In this document: positions 60,408-64,000 of the stretch, piece after piece
Position numbering within the stretch: the stretch's first letter is position 1
Layout: every line of letters begins with the position of its first letter
Source: Robbsia sp. KACC 23696
GTDB lineage: Bacteria > Pseudomonadota > Gammaproteobacteria > Burkholderiales > Burkholderiaceae
Reading direction: 5' to 3'
Assembly (NCBI RefSeq): GCF_039852015.1
Contig: NZ_CP156626.1
Span: forward strand, 372,001 to 436,000
Length of the DNA: 64,000 nt
Translations under genes and position numbers: made by a program
Notes under the pieces: model-generated
Told to the model about the DNA's origin: nothing
Seen by the model: the letters and a program-made list of their open reading frames with translations, nothing else
The model's database searches: none

Positions 60408-61540
60408 CGTCTACGGTTCGTCTTGCCGGCGGCGGCCGTTTTTGCGGTGTCCTTCGATCCCGCTGCCGCCTCGGAGGCACCGACCGTGCTGGCCGGGCGC
60501 CCGGACGCGGCCAGCGCGGCGGCAGTCGCCTCCGCCGGCGTCATCGCCGCGGCGGCTTCCGATGCACCGCTCGCGGCGGTGGCGCCGGAGGCGCCGCTTG
60601 TCGCATCGGCTGCCGCTTTGACGTTGCCGGCGCCCTTGCCTTTCTTCGCGCCCTTCCCATTCTTCGCCTGCTCGGCCTTTTCCGCTTCCACCGGATTGGG
60701 CGGCAGCGCCTCGCGATAATGCAACACCAACAGCTGCCGCACGCCGCGGATCTTCGCAATCGGCGCCGCCATGACTTTCGCGAATGCCGAATCAGACTGC
60801 TTTTCCACGCGCACGATCCGCGCGACCGGCAAGCCCGGCGGATACAGTCCGTCGAGTCCGCTGGTGACCAGCTCGTCGCCCACCTTCACGTCGGCGCCCG
60901 AGGGTACGAAGCGCATATCGAGCAGGCCGGTGTCGGCGCTGCCATAGACCACGCTGCGCACACCGGTGCGAACGATCTGCACCGGCACGGCCTGGTCGCG
61001 GTCGGTCAGCAGCGTGACTTCCGATTGCAGCGGGAAGATCCGCGTGACCTGTCCCATCAAGCCGTCTTCGGTGATCACCGGCGCACCGTTCTCGACACCG
61101 GCCTGCAGGCCATGATCGATGATGACCTTCTGCGAGAACGGGTCTCGGGTGTCGTATTGGATTTCCGCCGGAATCGGCGCGATGGGCGCCCGCTGCGCTA
61201 ATTGCAGCAGGCTGCGCAGATGCGAGTTTTCCACCTGCATTTCGGCCGCGCGCGACGCCGCCAGACCCAATTGCAGATTGCGCGCCTGCAGTTGCGAAAC
61301 CTGGGCGCGCAAGGACTCATTTGACACGGCAAATGATAGCGCATCGGTCAGCATGTCGCGCGGCGCCAACGCGGCGCGTTGCAGCGGATACAAGGCGGTC
61401 GCGATGACTTGGCGGAACAGCGTCAGCGTGTGGAAGTGCGCATCGGTGACCAGCAGGCCGATGCACATCGCCACGCAGACGATGAGGCGAACCAGCGCGG
61501 AAGGGCCTTGCCTGAAGAGCGGCGGTGGACTGTGATCCAT
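60404..61540 (-). CDS. mreC: Rod-shape protein MreC
   Basis: 378 residues. One N-terminal membrane helix (LVRLIVCVAMCIGLLVTDA), coiled coil (ESLRAQVSQLQARNLQLGLA), then the two beta-barrel MreC core with VIIDHGLQAGVENGAPVITEDGLMGQV and GDELVTSGLDGLYPPGLPVA. About 100 C-terminal residues are Ala/Ser/Gly/Lys-rich low-complexity. It organises PBP2 and RodA in the periplasm. Confidence 0.95.
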   Translation of the reverse strand: MDHSPPPLFRQGPSALVRLIVCVAMCIGLLVTDAHFHTLTLFRQVIATALYPLQRAALAPRDMLTDALSFAVSNESLRAQVSQLQARNLQLGLAASRAAEMQVENSHLRSLLQLAQRAPIAPIPAEIQYDTRDPFSQKVIIDHGLQAGVENGAPVITEDGLMGQVTRIFPLQSEVTLLTDRDQAVPVQIVRTGVRSVVYGSADTGLLDMRFVPSGADVKVGDELVTSGLDGLYPPGLPVARIVRVEKQSDSAFAKVMAAPIAKIRGVRQLLVLHYREALPPNPVEAEKAEQAKNGKGAKKGKGAGNVKAAADATSGASGATAASGASEAAAAMTPAEATAAALAASGRPASTVGASEAAAGSKDTAKTAAAGKTNRRR

Positions 61541-61613
61541 AAACGGCGTCCCGGCCTAGAAAAATGCGAAAGGGCTACGCTGCCGGGCGGGCAGCGCCGC
61601 GCCGCCGTGAGGC

Positions 61614-62657
<1,044 letters not shown>

Positions 62658-63263
62658 TCAGGATCCTGTCGCTTAGCGCCACGCGGCGGGCAGCCGGGGC
62701 AGCGAAAAAATAACAGCCAAGCACGCGGCCGCCCGGTTTCGAATGCCGAAACGACAAGGCGGCACGCAAATTTCCGCGCGCGAAGCTGCCTGGAGGAATT
62801 TGCTTTGGTCGGCCGCGGCGTTGGTCTTGGCTCAGGCATTGGCCTCAGCCAGGCCACCTCTGCCTCGATTACCATGCCGCATGCGTAGGCATGCCTAACT
62901 CAAAGGCCAAGCGGCCGGCAGCGCGACGGCGGACGATCAACCCAGATTGGGCTGAGGCGTAATGATACCTTATAATTCGCGGGTGCCTGCACCAAAAACG
63001 GTGTTACCAAACGTGACCGAAGACGTGTTCAGTCCTTTGTTTTAGCGCGGATTTTCGGCCGATCGTCCGAAAATCCGGTGCCGACCGGACAGCGTCGCCT
63101 GATGTCCCTTTCCGAGCGGCGTCGATGTCGGCTGGATGCAGTGCAGGTTTCGTGCCGATTCTCGCGGATTCGGCGCTTCCGCGCGATGGCTGCGCTACGC
63201 GGCATGCCGCGTTTTTGCGCCTTTTTCGCCCTTTTTCCGTGTTTTTGCAACCGCTCCTAGCGA
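62658..63263. promoter_or_regulatory. 606-bp divergent mreB / gatC intergenic region
   Basis: Long region between the divergent mre and gatCA operons. A TATAAT at 62971-62976 with TTGGGC 18 bases upstream is a candidate plus-strand promoter, about 290 bp before gatC. Short AT-rich stretches exist around 62700 and 63030. No RNA gene or protein is supported; open frames here are antisense or lack ribosome sites. Confidence 0.45.
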
Positions 63264-63563
63264 ATGTCCCTGACCCTGACCGATGTACAACGGATCGAGC
63301 ACCTTGCGCGGCTCGAACTGGCTCCCGATGCGCGTGAGCGGATGGTGGCGCAGCTGAACGAATTCTTCGCCCTGGTCGAGCAGATGCAGGCGGTGGATAC
63401 GACCGGCGTGGCACCGCTCGCGCACCCGATCGAAGCGATCCAGGACATCGCGCTGCGCCTGCGCGACGATGCCGCCAGCGAAACCATCGACCGCGAGGCG
63501 AATCAGCGCTCGGCGCCGAAGACCGAGGACGGGCTGTATCTGGTGCCCCGCGTGATCGAGTAA
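63264..63563 (+). CDS. gatC: Aspartyl/glutamyl-tRNA amidotransferase subunit C
   Basis: 99 residues: [51 protein letters not shown] and the C-terminal [10 protein letters not shown]. It wraps around GatA and stabilises the GatCAB complex that makes Gln-tRNA and Asn-tRNA by transamidation. Confidence 0.95.
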   Translation: MSLTLTDVQRIEHLARLELAPDARERMVAQLNEFFALVEQMQAVDTTGVAPLAHPIEAIQDIALRLRDDAASETIDREANQRSAPKTEDGLYLVPRVIE

Positions 63564-63662
63564 ACGGTTCACGCGGCACAGGCCCCCGCCGGCCTTGTCC
63601 CGATGGCGGACAAAAGGCTGTTTGAGATCCGATCGAGCGAATTATTCGGGAAACTCCCTGAG

Positions 63663-64000
63663 ATGCATGACAAAAGCCTGACCGAATTACGCGCCGCACT
63701 GGATGCGCGCGACACCTCCGCCGTGGAATTGGCGGAGCTTCATCTGACGCGTATCGAGGCGGCGGCGGCATTGAATGCCTTCATCAGCGTCGATCGCGAG
63801 GCAACGCTGGCGGCCGCACGCGCGGCCGATGCGCGTCTGGCGAATGGCGAGGGCAATTCGAGCGGCGCGGCGCTGCTGGGCATCCCGCTCGCGCACAAGG
63901 ACGTGTTCGTGACGCGCGAATGGCCGTCGACGGCCGGTTCGCGAATGCTGGAAACGTACCGCAGCCCGTTCGATGCGACGGTCGTCGCGCGTTTGGCCGA
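63663..64000 (+). CDS. gatA: Aspartyl/glutamyl-tRNA amidotransferase subunit A, N-terminal part
   Basis: 112 codons are inside the window. [28 protein letters not shown], then ALNAFISVD and the amidase signature beginning [12 protein letters not shown] with the catalytic Lys of the Ser-cisSer-Lys triad. It releases ammonia from glutamine for GatB. It lies 99 bp after gatC; the rest continues beyond the window. Confidence 0.94.
   Translation, partial: MHDKSLTELRAALDARDTSAVELAELHLTRIEAAAALNAFISVDREATLAAARAADARLANGEGNSSGAALLGIPLAHKDVFVTREWPSTAGSRMLETYRSPFDATVVARLA

Overview
The window is about 64 kb of GC-rich chromosomal DNA from a beta-proteobacterium of the family Burkholderiaceae. The evidence is the gene order mreB-mreC-mreD-mrdA-rodA divergent from gatC-gatA, the block def-fmt-lysE-htpX-rsmB-DUF4390-ntrY-ntrX, and a lysine/alanine-rich histone H1-like protein. 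A giant gene sits behind a textbook plant-inducible (PIP/hrpII) promoter, which points to a plant-associated type III secretion lineage. Robbsia andropogonis or a close relative is my best guess, but that is inference.

Layout. 1-9.8 kb: partial J-domain gene, queuosine-precursor transporter, AcuI-type reductase, 1-Cys peroxiredoxin, a small exported protein, an orphan FlgH-like lipoprotein, two head-to-head paralogous OmpR-type regulators, an EnvZ-like kinase, a lipoprotein and a DUF6314 protein. 9.8-20.4 kb: H1-like protein, Hsp20 with a sigma-32 type promoter, the 1213-residue putative type III effector, NiCoT nickel/cobalt transporter, porin, Asp/Glu racemase-like protein, CPA2 antiporter and a DUF2501 protein.

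20.5-27.5 kb is a visibly more AT-rich genomic island. It has a decayed IS3-family element, a MobC-like gene remnant, a small unknown gene, an apparent operon (GHKL ATPase, Rossmann/methyltransferase-like protein, DNA cytosine-5 methyltransferase) and a tyrosine integrase next to tRNA-Lys(CTT), the likely integration site. The three-gene cassette is a candidate uncharacterised defence system.

27.5-46.2 kb: OsmC, hydroxyacid dehydrogenase, LysR regulator, topoisomerase III, thioredoxin-like protein, DprA, def, fmt, LysE, HtpX, RsmB, DUF4390, NtrY, an NtrX-like regulator without an AAA+ domain, and tRNA-Phe. 46.3-64 kb: hybrid histidine kinase, a DUF4123 protein paired with a glycosyltransferase-like protein (possible orphan type VI secretion cargo), ArgE, SurE, the queC-queE-queD operon, two small acidic/polar proteins, the Mre/Rod cell-shape cluster on the minus strand, then gatC and the start of gatA.

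Queuosine synthesis (queCED) and the queuosine-precursor transporter gene occur about 52 kb apart in the same window. Most core genes are tightly packed with 4-base overlaps. The island and the effector gene are the accessory parts.
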